A DNA stretch of 64,000 bases from Acetobacteraceae bacterium. GTDB taxonomy: Bacteria > Pseudomonadota > Alphaproteobacteria > Acetobacterales > Acetobacteraceae. Location: contig JAIXWG010000019.1 of NCBI GenBank assembly GCA_027482245.1, forward strand, positions 62,001-126,000. The letters are read 5' to 3'. The notes below the pieces were generated by a model. That model worked only from the letters and a program-made list of their open reading frames with translations, was not told the origin of the DNA and did not search any database. The first letter of the stretch is position 1, and every line of letters begins with the position of its first letter. Shown piece by piece: positions 1 to 7,944 of the stretch. Made by a program: the position numbers and the translations under genes.

Positions 1-207
1 CACCGCATCCCGCAGCGCATCCCGCGCCACGCCATAGCCCAGCACCGGGTGGTCCAGCCGCGCGCGGATGGCATCCAGGATCGGCGGCGCCACCGCGAAA
101 TCCATATCCGCCACCCATAGCGGCAGCACGTCGTCGCCGTAGCGGCTCCATTTCGAACAGCCGGTGCCGCGGCGGTCGATCGGCGTGTCGAAGTCGAAGC
201 CGCTCAT
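1..207 (-). CDS. PatB/MalY-type aminotransferase (cystathionine beta-lyase), N-terminal part
   Basis: Only the first 69 codons are in the window; the gene continues to the left. The start reads MSGFDFDTPIDRRGTG followed by LPLWVADMDF and a DHPVLGYG motif. These are typical of the N-terminus of the PatB/MalY branch of fold-type I PLP enzymes, which cleave cystathionine or cysteine C-S bonds. The PLP lysine is outside the window. Its ATG overlaps the stop codon of the upstream sulfurtransferase gene in an ATGA, so the two are probably translationally coupled and share a sulfur-metabolism role. An aminotransferase without lyase activity cannot be excluded. Confidence 0.8.
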   Translation of the reverse strand, partial: MSGFDFDTPIDRRGTGCSKWSRYGDDVLPLWVADMDFAVAPPILDAIRARLDHPVLGYGVARDALRDAV

Positions 208-1052
208 TCCGGCCGACCGCCCACCACCACCGGGCGATCGGGATCGGCGATCCAGGCGGACCAGGACCCCGGATACATCGACGCCTCCACCCCGATCGAG
301 GCCAGCACCGCCACCGCATGCGCGGCCGAAATGCCCGCGCCGCAGGAGACGCCGACCGGCCGGCTGCCATCCGCGCCCAGCGCGGCATAGAGGTGCCGCA
401 GCGTCTCTGACTCCGCGAAGGTGCCGGCCTCGGTCAGGTTGTCGATGGCCGGCGCGCTGACCGATCCCGGGATATGGCCGCGCCGCGGCTGCCCGGGCGC
501 CACCGTCGCGCCGATGTAATTGGGCCGCACGCGCGAATCGAGCAACACCCCCTCCCGCGCCAGCCTCGCCGCGCCGTCGGCGTCCAGCACGCCGAGATGC
601 CCTGCGGAGAGTACCACATCCCCGGGCGTCGGAGAACTCGGCGTGGTCACCGCCGAAAACCCCGCCGCCTGCCAGGCCGCGAAGCCGCCATCCAGCAGCC
701 GCACATCGGCAATCCCCGCCCAGCGCAGCACCCACCAGCCGCGCCCGGCCACCAGGCAGCGGTCATGGTCATAGACGACCACCGCATCCCCCTGCCTGAT
801 GCCCCAGCGCCGGGCGGCCTCCTGCAATGACGCGATCTCCGGCAGCGGCCGGCTGCCCTTCGTGCCGCCACCCGGGGAGGCCAATTCCGTCGGCAGGTCC
901 ACGTCGATCGCGCCCGGGATGCGGGGCGCAGCCGCCATCTCCGCCGTCCGCGGGTTGCTGACGCAAAGGACGATCGGCGGGCGCGGCCCCTGCAGCAGCG
1001 CGGCCAGCGCGGGCGCGGTGACGAAAACCTGGTCGCGGGGGTCGGTGGCCAT
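204..1052 (-). CDS. sseA: 3-mercaptopyruvate/thiosulfate sulfurtransferase (tandem rhodanese)
   Basis: The 282-residue protein has the length and two-rhodanese layout of SseA-type sulfurtransferases, which move sulfur from 3-mercaptopyruvate or thiosulfate to a thiophilic acceptor in the cytoplasm. The first domain carries VVYDHD and LLDGGFAAW. The second has LLDSRVRPNYIG, GHIPGSVSAP and the active loop VSCGAGISA with the catalytic cysteine near residue 235. The CGAG(I)SA loop is closer to the CGSGVTA of mercaptopyruvate sulfurtransferases than to the CRKGVTA of rhodaneses, so mercaptopyruvate is the more likely substrate (inference). A CGGAGA sits five bases before the ATG. The gene is upstream of and overlaps the PatB-like lyase gene. 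Confidence 0.88.
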   Translation of the reverse strand: MATDPRDQVFVTAPALAALLQGPRPPIVLCVSNPRTAEMAAAPRIPGAIDVDLPTELASPGGGTKGSRPLPEIASLQEAARRWGIRQGDAVVVYDHDRCLVAGRGWWVLRWAGIADVRLLDGGFAAWQAAGFSAVTTPSSPTPGDVVLSAGHLGVLDADGAARLAREGVLLDSRVRPNYIGATVAPGQPRRGHIPGSVSAPAIDNLTEAGTFAESETLRHLYAALGADGSRPVGVSCGAGISAAHAVAVLASIGVEASMYPGSWSAWIADPDRPVVVGGRPE

Positions 1053-1137
1053 GGAATCTCCGGATCATCAGCGCCCGCCATCCTGCCCCGCGAAAGCCAG
1101 GGTTGCGAAGCGGGGGGGCGGGGTGCTCCCCTGGGCC

Positions 1138-2424
1138 ATGGCTGATCCGTCCCCTGGCGCGCTCGCCCTGCTGCGCCAGTTGCCCTTCGCGCTCTTCCTC
1201 GGCTCCCGGGTGATCTCGGCAATGGCCGTGCAGGTGCAGGTCGTCGCGGTGGGGTGGCAGGTCTACGACCTGACGGACAGCGCCTTCGCCCTCGGGCTGG
1301 TCGGGCTGGTGCAGTTCCTGCCCGTGCTGCTGCTGACGCCCCTGACCGGGGAGGTCGCGGACCGCTTCGACCGCCGCCTGGTCGTCGGCATCTGCCGCGC
1401 GCTGACGGGGCTCGCCGCGCTGGCGCTGACGCTCGCCAGCCATGGCGGCTGGGTGACCAGTTCCACCATCTTCGCCTTCGTGGCCGTCATCGGCGCGACA
1501 AGGGGCTTCGAGATGCCGGCCCAGCAGGCGCTGCTGGCGGGCGTGGTCCGGGCGCCGGACATGGCGCGCGCCACCGCCTTCTCCTCCTCCGCCAGCCAGG
1601 CGGCGACCATCGCGGGGCCGGCGGCGGGCGGGTTCCTCTACGCGCTGGGCGGGCCGGAGATCGCCTATGGCACGGCGGCGGGGGGCTTCCTGCTCGCCGC
1701 CCTCATGGCCTTCGCCATCCGCACCGCGCCGCGCCAGGGCATCCGCGGGCGCGTGACGATGGAGAACCTGCTCTCCGGCCTCGTCTTCGTGCGCACGCGC
1801 CCGATCCTGCTCGGCGCCGTCTCGCTCGACATGATGGCGGTGCTGCTGGGGGGTGCCGCGGCGCTGCTGCCGATCTATGCGCGGGACATCCTGCAGACCG
1901 GTCCCTGGGGCCTCGGCATCCTGCGTGCCGCGCCGGCCGTTGGCGCCTTGGGGATGTCGCTGCTGCTGGCCTGGGTGCCGCTGGGCGGCAAGGCCGGGCG
2001 CAAGATGTTCGCGGGCGTCATCCTGTTCGGCATCGCGACCGTGGTCTTCGGCTTCTCCACCAACCTCTGGCTCTCCGCCGCCGCGCTGGCGCTGATCGGC
2101 ATGGGCGATGTGGTCAGCGTCGTCGTGCGGCAGACACTGGTGCAGCTGGCCACGCCGGATGAGATGCGCGGCCGCGTCGCCGCGGTGAATTCGCTGTTCA
2201 TCGGCGCCTCCAACCAGCTGGGCGAGTTCGAATCCGGCGTCGCCGCCGCGCTGGTCGGGCCCGTCGCGGCGGTGGTGCTGGGCGGCATCGGCACGGTCGC
2301 CGTGGCCCTGCTGTGGATGCGCTGGTTCCCCGCGCTGCGCGACATCGACCGGCTGGAGGACATCGCGCCGGACAGCGAGGCATCGCGCCGGCGATCCGCA
2401 ACCGGCAAGCCCGCGATGCCGTAG
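1138..2424 (+). CDS. MFS transporter, EntS/DHA3-like exporter
   Basis: This 428-residue, strongly hydrophobic protein has about a dozen predicted membrane segments. It has the look of the MFS_3 (EntS-like) group of drug/siderophore exporters: an early FLGSRVISAMAVQVQVVAVGWQVYDLT segment broken here as SRVISAMAVQVQ and GWQVYDLTDSAFALGL, then a loop 2-3 motif with DRFDRR. The frame is open much further upstream, but the ATG at 1138 is preferred because the first transmembrane helix follows about 15 residues later and the upstream residues do not resemble an MFS protein. It is divergent from sseA with about 85 bp between starts. The substrate is unknown. Confidence 0.8.
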   Translation: MADPSPGALALLRQLPFALFLGSRVISAMAVQVQVVAVGWQVYDLTDSAFALGLVGLVQFLPVLLLTPLTGEVADRFDRRLVVGICRALTGLAALALTLASHGGWVTSSTIFAFVAVIGATRGFEMPAQQALLAGVVRAPDMARATAFSSSASQAATIAGPAAGGFLYALGGPEIAYGTAAGGFLLAALMAFAIRTAPRQGIRGRVTMENLLSGLVFVRTRPILLGAVSLDMMAVLLGGAAALLPIYARDILQTGPWGLGILRAAPAVGALGMSLLLAWVPLGGKAGRKMFAGVILFGIATVVFGFSTNLWLSAAALALIGMGDVVSVVVRQTLVQLATPDEMRGRVAAVNSLFIGASNQLGEFESGVAAALVGPVAAVVLGGIGTVAVALLWMRWFPALRDIDRLEDIAPDSEASRRRSATGKPAMP

Positions 2425-2557
2425 TCCGGAACAGCGAAAACCGCATTGCATTCGGCGGTCCGCGTGACATGCTTTGCCATCCCACGACGGCTCCCACGTC
2501 TGTGCCGCCTTGCCGGCATCACTCACGGGACGCATCGGGGCTGGAGGACTTCGCGCC

Positions 2558-3931
2558 ATGGCCGCGACACGGCAGATCAAGCTCGGCGTCTCCATGGTCG
2601 GCATGGGGTATCACCTCGCCGCCTGGCGCCACCCGGATGCTTCCGCGGGCGGCAACATGGAACTGCAGCACTTCGTGAAGACCACGCAGGTGGCGGAACG
2701 CGGGCTGCTCGACATGGCCTTCCTCGCGGATGGCGTCGGCATCCGCTTCAATGACCGTCCGCCGGGCGCGCTGAGCCACACCTGCAAGAACGTGCAGTTC
2801 GAGCCGCTGACGCTGCTCTCCGCGCTGGCGATGGTGACGGAACGCGTCGGCCTCGTCGCCACCGCCTCGACCACCTACAACGAGCCCTATCACGTCGCGC
2901 GGAAATTTGCCTCGCTCGACCACATCAGCGGCGGGCGCGCGGGCTGGAACGTCGTGACAAGCGCGACGGACATGGAGGCGCAGAATTTCGGCCTGGACGG
3001 CGCGCCGGCCAAGGGCGGCCGCTATGACCGCGCCATCGAATTCGTCGATGTCGTCCGCGGCCTGTGGGAGTCGTGGGAGGACGATGCCTTCGTCCGGGAC
3101 AAGGCGAGCGGCGTCAACTACGACCCGTCCAAACTGCACATCCTGAACCACCAGGGCGAGCATTTCCGCGTCCGCGGGCCGCTCAACGTGCAGCGCACGC
3201 CGCAGGGCCGGCCGATCATCGTGCAGGCCGGCGCCAGCGACCAGGGCCGCGAACTCGCCGCCGCCACCGCCGATGTCGTCTATGCCGCGGCCCAGACGCT
3301 GGAGGATGCGCGCGCCTACTACCAGGACGTGAAGCGCCGCATGCCGCGCTACGGCCGCCATCCCGACCAGCTCAAGATCATGCCGGGCCTCATGGCCGTG
3401 CCAGGCCGCACGCGGCAGGAAGCGCAGGACCGATACGAGGTGCTGCAGCAGCTTGTCCAGCCCGTGGTCGGGCTCGGCGCGCTGGCCAACTACCTCGGCG
3501 ACCTGTCGGAGTACGACCTCGACGGCCCGCTGCCCGAACCGAAGGACCGGCGGGACCACAGCCGCGGCCAGATCTTCATCGACATGGCCCGGCGCAACAA
3601 CCTGACCATCCGCCAGCTCTACCTCTCCATCGCCGGCGGCAACGGCCACCGCACCGTCATCGGCACGCCGGCCGACATCGTGGATGCGATGGAGGAGTGG
3701 TTCCACAACGAGGCCGCCGACGGCTTCAACATCCTGCCGACCTGGCTGCCCGGCGGGTTGGAGGAGGTGGTGGAGATGGTGGTGCCGGAGATGCAGCACC
3801 GCGGCCTCTACCGCACGGCCTATGAGGGCCGCACGCTGCGGGAGAATCTCGGCCTCGCCTATCCCGAACATCCCGCCGCGGCCGCCCGCCGCGCCGCCCT
3901 GTCGCAAGTCCTTGGGAGTGCCGCCGAATGA
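2558..3931 (+). CDS. LLM-class flavin-dependent monooxygenase (NtaA/SnaA/DszA type)
   Basis: The 457-residue protein belongs to the bacterial luciferase-like family, NtaA/SnaA/SoxA branch. These enzymes use reduced FMN from a partner reductase to oxidise small molecules such as chelators, sulfones or heterocycles. Visible family signatures are GMGYHLAAWRHPDA, TTYNEPYHVARKFASLDHIS broken as NEPYHVARKF and LDHISGGRAGWNVVTS, then NVQRTPQGRPIIVQAG and the C-terminal YEGRTLRENLGL. The frame extends upstream to 2474, but the ATG at 2558 has a GGAGG about ten bases upstream and gives the normal N-terminus. Its stop overlaps the start of the binding-protein gene (ATGA). No reductase gene is next to it. 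The substrate is unknown. Confidence 0.85.
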   Translation: MAATRQIKLGVSMVGMGYHLAAWRHPDASAGGNMELQHFVKTTQVAERGLLDMAFLADGVGIRFNDRPPGALSHTCKNVQFEPLTLLSALAMVTERVGLVATASTTYNEPYHVARKFASLDHISGGRAGWNVVTSATDMEAQNFGLDGAPAKGGRYDRAIEFVDVVRGLWESWEDDAFVRDKASGVNYDPSKLHILNHQGEHFRVRGPLNVQRTPQGRPIIVQAGASDQGRELAAATADVVYAAAQTLEDARAYYQDVKRRMPRYGRHPDQLKIMPGLMAVPGRTRQEAQDRYEVLQQLVQPVVGLGALANYLGDLSEYDLDGPLPEPKDRRDHSRGQIFIDMARRNNLTIRQLYLSIAGGNGHRTVIGTPADIVDAMEEWFHNEAADGFNILPTWLPGGLEEVVEMVVPEMQHRGLYRTAYEGRTLRENLGLAYPEHPAAAARRAALSQVLGSAAE

Positions 3932-5505
3932 TCCGTCCGACACTCGCCCTCGCGCTGCTGCTCGCCGCGCTGCCCGCCGGCGCCCAGACGCTGCGCATCG
4001 GGATGAAGGCCGCGATCGACGGATCCGACCCGCACCAATCCTACAGCCCGAACCGCAACGTGCAGATGCACGTCTATGAATCGCTGGTGGAGCAGGACCC
4101 CAACATGCAGGCCCTGCCGGGGCTCGCGGAATCCTGGCGCGTGGTGGACGACAACACCTGGGAATTCAAGCTGCGGCCGAACGCCACCTTCCATGACGGC
4201 ACGCCGCTGCGCGCCGCCGACATCGCCTTCTCCTTCGCCCGCGCCGGCGATGCGCGCGGCCTTCGCACCTACAGCGCGCAGATGCGCGCCGTGGCGGGGG
4301 TGGAGGAGGTGGATGCGCGCACGATCCGCATCCGCACCCACGGCCCCTCCCCCCTTCTGCCCTACAACCTCGCCTCCATCATGATCGTCTCCGCCGCCGC
4401 GGTCGGCGACAATGCGACGGAGGACGACTTCAATGGCGGCCGTGCCGCCATCGGCACCGGCCCCTATCGCTGGGTGCGCTTCAACCGCGGCGCCGACGTC
4501 ACGATCGAACGCGTGCAGCGCCCCTCCGGCCGCGCGCCGGAGCCATGGGAGCGTGTGGTCTTCCGCTTCATCCCGAATGACAGCGCGCGCGTTTCCGCGC
4601 TGCTCGCCAACGACGTGGACGTCGTGGATGCGGTGCCGCCCGCGCTCTATGGCCGCGTGCGGACCGATGCGCGCTCGCGCCTCGTCACCTCGACCTCCGG
4701 CTTCAACTTCTACATGTACATCGACAGCGGGCGCGAACGCTCTCCCTTCGTCACCACGACGGAGGGCCAGCCGCTGGACCGCAACCCGCTGCAGGACCGT
4801 CGCGTGCGCCTCGCCCTCTCCCACGCGCTGAACCGCACGGCACTGGCGGAGCGCGCAATGGAAGGCGGCGCGGAGCCCGCGGGGCAGATCGCGCCGGCGG
4901 GCTTCATCGGCCATGTGCCGGACCTGCCCGTCCCGGCCTTCGACCCGGCCCGCGCCCGCGCCCTGCTCGCGGAAGCCGGCTACCCCAACGGCTTCGGCCT
5001 GACCATCCACTGCACCGGCGACCGCTTCGCCGGCGATGCGCGCAGCTGCCAGGCGATCGGCCAGATGCTGACCGCGATCGGCATCAAGACGGAGGTGGAG
5101 GCCCTGCCCTCGGCCATCTTCTTCCGCCGCGCCAATCGCAACCCCGCCAATGGCGGCCCGGAATTCTCCGTCTCGCTCAGCATGTTCTTCACGACGACGG
5201 GCGCGGCGCCGGAGGGGATGAGCACGATCCTCCGCACCTATAACGCGCAGCTCAGCCATGGCGCGTCCAACCGCGGCCGCTATTCGGACGCCAACCTGGA
5301 CCGGCTGCTGGGCGCCATCGAGACGACGCTCGATGATGTGCGGCGTGAGGCGCTGACTCAGGAAGCCGTGCGCTACGCGATGGCGGAGGCCGCCATCGTG
5401 CCGGTCTTCTTCGTCCGCTCCGCCTGGGGCACGGCGCGCAACATCACGCTGACGCCGAGAGGCGACCAGTACACCATGGCGACCGGCATTCGCCTCGCCC
5501 GCTGA
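3928..5505 (+). CDS. ABC transporter substrate-binding protein, peptide/DppA family
   Basis: The 525-residue protein opens with a signal peptide (MIRPTLALALLLAALPAGAQ). It continues as a family 5 extracytoplasmic binding protein: LRIGMKAAIDGSDPHQSY, VYESLVEQDPN, LPGLAESWRVVDDNTWEFKL, FHDGTPLRAADIAFSF, GTGPYRWVRF and RRVRLALSHALNR. The family delivers peptides, opines, nickel or various organic solutes to an inner-membrane ABC permease. No permease or ATPase genes are adjacent, so it must share a transporter encoded elsewhere. It sits between two flavin monooxygenase genes, overlapping the first by four bases. I infer that it binds the compound they oxidise. Confidence 0.88.
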   Translation: MIRPTLALALLLAALPAGAQTLRIGMKAAIDGSDPHQSYSPNRNVQMHVYESLVEQDPNMQALPGLAESWRVVDDNTWEFKLRPNATFHDGTPLRAADIAFSFARAGDARGLRTYSAQMRAVAGVEEVDARTIRIRTHGPSPLLPYNLASIMIVSAAAVGDNATEDDFNGGRAAIGTGPYRWVRFNRGADVTIERVQRPSGRAPEPWERVVFRFIPNDSARVSALLANDVDVVDAVPPALYGRVRTDARSRLVTSTSGFNFYMYIDSGRERSPFVTTTEGQPLDRNPLQDRRVRLALSHALNRTALAERAMEGGAEPAGQIAPAGFIGHVPDLPVPAFDPARARALLAEAGYPNGFGLTIHCTGDRFAGDARSCQAIGQMLTAIGIKTEVEALPSAIFFRRANRNPANGGPEFSVSLSMFFTTTGAAPEGMSTILRTYNAQLSHGASNRGRYSDANLDRLLGAIETTLDDVRREALTQEAVRYAMAEAAIVPVFFVRSAWGTARNITLTPRGDQYTMATGIRLAR

Positions 5506-5519
5506 ACGGATCGCCTGAC

Positions 5520-6878
5520 ATGCCCACGAAGAAGAAACAGCTGAAGCTCGGCGCCTTCCTCAGCGTGCCGGGCAACCACCTGGCGGGCTGGCGGCATCCC
5601 GATGCCGTGCCCGACTACGACATGGATTTCTCGCTCTACATGCGCCTCGCTCAGACGGCGGAACGCGCGCTCTACGACACCATCTTCTTCCAGGACACGG
5701 TCGCCGTAGCCGGCAGCGATGCGCTGAAGGCGGGGGACCTGACGCGCACGCGGCTGTCGCGCATCGTCAAGCTGGAGCCGACCGCGACGCTGGCCGCGCT
5801 GGCCGTCGGCACGAAGAACATCGGCCTCATCGCCACGGCGACGACGACCTTCAACGAGCCCTACAACATCGCCCGCCGCTTCTCGACGATCGATCACATC
5901 AGCGGCGGCCGTTGCGGCTGGAACCTGGTGACGTCCCAGATCGAGGACGAGGCCGGCAACTTCAACCTCGACACCCATGTGGACCACGCGCTGCGCTACG
6001 AACGCGCCATCGAATTCTACGAGGTGGTCGCCGGGCTCTGGGATTCCTGGGAACACGATGCCTTCCTGCGGGACCAGGAAAGCGGCGTCTGGTTCGACCG
6101 GGACAAGATGCATTTCCTCGACCACCACGGGAAGTACTTCAACGTGCGGGGTCCGCTGAACTCGCCGCGCACGCCGCAGGGCCGGCCGGTGGTGGCACAG
6201 GCGGGGTCGTCGGAGCCTGGCCGCGAGCTCGCCGCCCGCACCGCCGACATCGTCTTCACCGCGCAGACGGAACTCGAAGCCGCGCGCGAATTCTTCGCCG
6301 ACGTGAAGGGCCGCACCGCCCGCTACGGCCGCACGCCCGACGACATCAAGATCATGCCCGGCATCACCCCCGTCATCGGCCGTACGATGGAGGAGGCGCA
6401 GGAGAAATACGATGCCCTCCAGGCGCTGCTGCCGGATGATGTCGCGCTGGCGGCGCTCGCCCGCTTCACGCGCGGCATCGACATCTTCAGCTACCCGCTG
6501 GACGGGCCCATGCCGGACCTGCCCGAAGCCAACTCGGCGAAGTCCCGGCAGAAGCTGATCATGGACATGGCGAAGAAACACAACATGACGCTGCGGCAGG
6601 TCGCGCGATCGGTCTCCGCCGCCCAGGGTCACCGCGTGCTGGTCGGCACCGTCGGCTACATCGCCGACCAGATGCAGGAATGGCTGGAAGCCGATGCCTG
6701 CGACGGCTTCAACGTCATCTGCAACTACTACCCGGGCCCCTTCGACGACTTCGCCAACCAGGTGATCCCGGAGTTGCAGCGGCGGGGGATCTTCCGCACG
6801 GCCTATGAGGGCCCGACGCTGCGGGAGAACCTCGGCCTGCGGGTGCCGGAGAACCGCTACACCGCCGCCCGGGGCTGA
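5520..6878 (+). CDS. LLM-class flavin-dependent monooxygenase (NtaA/SnaA/DszA type), second copy
   Basis: The 452-residue protein is a paralogue of the monooxygenase encoded at 2558-3931 and aligns with it along its length. Shared blocks are GNHLAGWRHPDA, TTFNEPYNIARRFSTIDHIS (in two parts), GGRCGWNLVTS, RTPQGRPVVAQAGSS, KIMPGITPVIGRT and YEGPTLRENLGL. It starts 14 bp after the binding-protein gene, so all three genes are probably one transcript. The paralogues are far from identical, which argues for different substrates or sequential steps rather than a recent duplication. As with its neighbour, a flavin reductase must come from elsewhere. Confidence 0.85.
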   Translation: MPTKKKQLKLGAFLSVPGNHLAGWRHPDAVPDYDMDFSLYMRLAQTAERALYDTIFFQDTVAVAGSDALKAGDLTRTRLSRIVKLEPTATLAALAVGTKNIGLIATATTTFNEPYNIARRFSTIDHISGGRCGWNLVTSQIEDEAGNFNLDTHVDHALRYERAIEFYEVVAGLWDSWEHDAFLRDQESGVWFDRDKMHFLDHHGKYFNVRGPLNSPRTPQGRPVVAQAGSSEPGRELAARTADIVFTAQTELEAAREFFADVKGRTARYGRTPDDIKIMPGITPVIGRTMEEAQEKYDALQALLPDDVALAALARFTRGIDIFSYPLDGPMPDLPEANSAKSRQKLIMDMAKKHNMTLRQVARSVSAAQGHRVLVGTVGYIADQMQEWLEADACDGFNVICNYYPGPFDDFANQVIPELQRRGIFRTAYEGPTLRENLGLRVPENRYTAARG

Positions 6879-6879
6879 C

Positions 6880-7203
6880 CTACAGCCCCGCGCGCTTCCG
6901 AGCGCGACGCATCAGCCAGCCTGCGACGCCCGGCGCCTTGTCGATGAGGTCACTCAGCGCCTTCCGCTCGGCCTCCGCCTTGGCCCGCGCCGCGGCGGCC
7001 TCCAGCGCCTGGCCGCGGGCGACCAGGCGGGCCTCGTCCATCTCCGCCATGCGGCGCTTCATGTAGGCGTCCGCACCCTCGGCCTCGATCCGCCGCAGCG
7101 TCGCCTCCATCGCCTCCAGCGACCGCCGCAGCGCGTCGACATCGGTCGGCACGGTCGCGGGCTTCGGGGCGCGGATGGGGGGCTTCTGGCGACGCCGGCT
7201 CAT
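6880..7203 (-). CDS. Hypothetical charged coiled-coil protein
   Basis: The frame could extend to 7329, but that would run through the tRNA-Glu fragment, so I take the ATG at 7203. This gives 107 residues beginning MSRRRQKPPIRAPK. The middle is a heptad-like, Ala/Glu/Arg-rich helix (LRRSLEAMEATLRRIEAEG to AAAARAKAEAERKALSDL) that probably forms a coiled coil. It ends in a basic tail, LMRRARKRAGL. I recognise no family. It converges on the monooxygenase operon with a 1-bp gap and is the last chromosomal gene before the tRNA-Glu integration site. Confidence 0.6.
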   Translation of the reverse strand: MSRRRQKPPIRAPKPATVPTDVDALRRSLEAMEATLRRIEAEGADAYMKRRMAEMDEARLVARGQALEAAAARAKAEAERKALSDLIDKAPGVAGWLMRRARKRAGL

Positions 7204-7278
7204 GGCTTCCTCCCGCGCCGCCTCGCGACGGAACGCACTGGAAGTGGGGTGGGGAAGGCGTTGGCGCCCCTCGGGGAG

Positions 7279-7320
7279 GGGTATGCCCCGTACGGGATTC
7301 GAACCCGTGTTACAGCCTTG
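7279..7320 (-). repeat. Distal attachment site: duplicated 3' part of tRNA-Glu (att, copy 1)
   Basis: These 42 bp are identical to 11496-11537, which covers the last anticodon base to the 3' end of the intact tRNA-Glu gene plus five flanking bases. Identity stops abruptly on both sides. A lone tRNA 3' fragment in the same orientation as the intact tRNA, with a tyrosine recombinase gene beside the intact copy, is the classic product of site-specific integration into a tRNA 3' end. The fragment lacks the acceptor 5' strand, D arm and most of the anticodon arm, so it is not a functional tRNA. Confidence 0.92.
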
Positions 7321-7409
7321 GACCGCCATAAGGAAGCCCCCGCAACGCGTTAGCTTGAAAACTGATTAGCGGTTGCCGCAACGCCTCGTGAACCCTTGGC
7401 GAACGGCCC

Positions 7410-7703
7410 ATGCTATCAGTTCTGGCCATGTTCCCGGTTGCCACTCCAGCCTCCGTCACGCTTGCCGACCACCCCGGGTGGTGGGTCGAGGCGCGCTGCA
7501 TCTGCGGTCGCTGCACGCATATCCCAGTGAAAATACTGCTACGGGAGTGGAGGCGCGAGATGGAGTTCACGCAGATCGCGCGGCGGCTGCGGTGCCGGAC
7601 ATGCAGCAGGCGGCCGGTCGCTGTGGAACTGGTCGAGGACATCCAAGCGGGCGCCAGGGGCACAGGCACGGCGCCAGGCCGACGGATCAGCCTGCTGCCG
7701 TAG
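7410..7703 (+). CDS. Small zinc-ribbon-like protein
   Basis: The 97-residue product (91 if the ATG at 7428 is used) has four cysteines in two knuckles, CICGRC near residue 30 and CRTC near residue 62, spaced like a zinc ribbon. It ends in GRRISLLP. The RCRTCSRRPVAVELVED segment resembles small zinc-ribbon proteins common in alphaproteobacterial genomic islands; that likeness is from memory and no function is assigned. Neither start has a strong ribosome-binding site. Its last codons are repeated as a fragment at 10041-10065. Confidence 0.55.
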   Translation: MLSVLAMFPVATPASVTLADHPGWWVEARCICGRCTHIPVKILLREWRREMEFTQIARRLRCRTCSRRPVAVELVEDIQAGARGTGTAPGRRISLLP

Positions 7704-7707
7704 TGGG
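7683..7707 (+). repeat. 25-bp direct repeat at the end of the zinc-ribbon gene, copy A
   Basis: This copy covers the last six sense codons, the TAG stop and four following bases of the zinc-ribbon gene. It matches 10041-10065 at 23 of 25 positions; both differences are C/T changes. The two copies are in direct orientation and bracket the histidine kinase and acyltransferase segment. Confidence 0.75.
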
Positions 7708-7944
7708 TCACTTCCGCTCTGTGCCGGCAAGGCTGTGCGGCAGGTTCGCCTTGACCCAAGCCTTGAAGCGCGGAGCTTCAGACGGAACTGATCCATCCAA
7801 GCTATGCAGATTGATGAGCGCCCGATGGATCGTTCCGGTTCTGCCCGACCGCCCCAAACGCGAGGCGCGCGCGAACCGCTTGGACAGTAATACGCACCGC
7901 TTGAGAGCCAAGCGGATGTCCCGCCAGCGCCGAATCAGCGGCAT
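7708..7944 (-). CDS. Short ORF overlapping the end of the histidine kinase gene
   Basis: This is a 78-codon frame beginning MPLIRRWRDIRLALKRC. Its ATG lies inside the last codons of the histidine kinase gene (10-base overlap), the arrangement usually seen between a kinase and a coupled downstream gene. The sequence is basic and has no receiver-domain signature, so it is not a response regulator as it stands. It ends four bases from the convergent zinc-ribbon gene. It may be a real small protein, a degraded partner gene or chance. Confidence 0.3.
   Translation of the reverse strand: MPLIRRWRDIRLALKRCVLLSKRFARASRLGRSGRTGTIHRALINLHSLDGSVPSEAPRFKAWVKANLPHSLAGTERK

Noticed and set aside
769..2604. 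Long minus-strand open frames opposite the MFS gene and many similar antisense frames across the window
   Set aside because: High GC lowers stop frequency, producing long shadow frames. Their translations are Arg/Pro/His/Gln-rich, low in hydrophobic structure, and overlap genes with clear families.
7284..7320. A second tRNA-Glu gene at 7284
   Set aside because: Only the sequence from the end of the anticodon to the 3' end is present; the 5' half needed for the acceptor, D and anticodon stems is absent. It is an attachment-site fragment.
7708..7944. The 78-codon ORF as a response regulator for the kinase
   Set aside because: It has no acidic pocket, phospho-acceptor Asp or conserved Lys of a receiver domain, and no output-domain signature; kept only as a low-confidence ORF.
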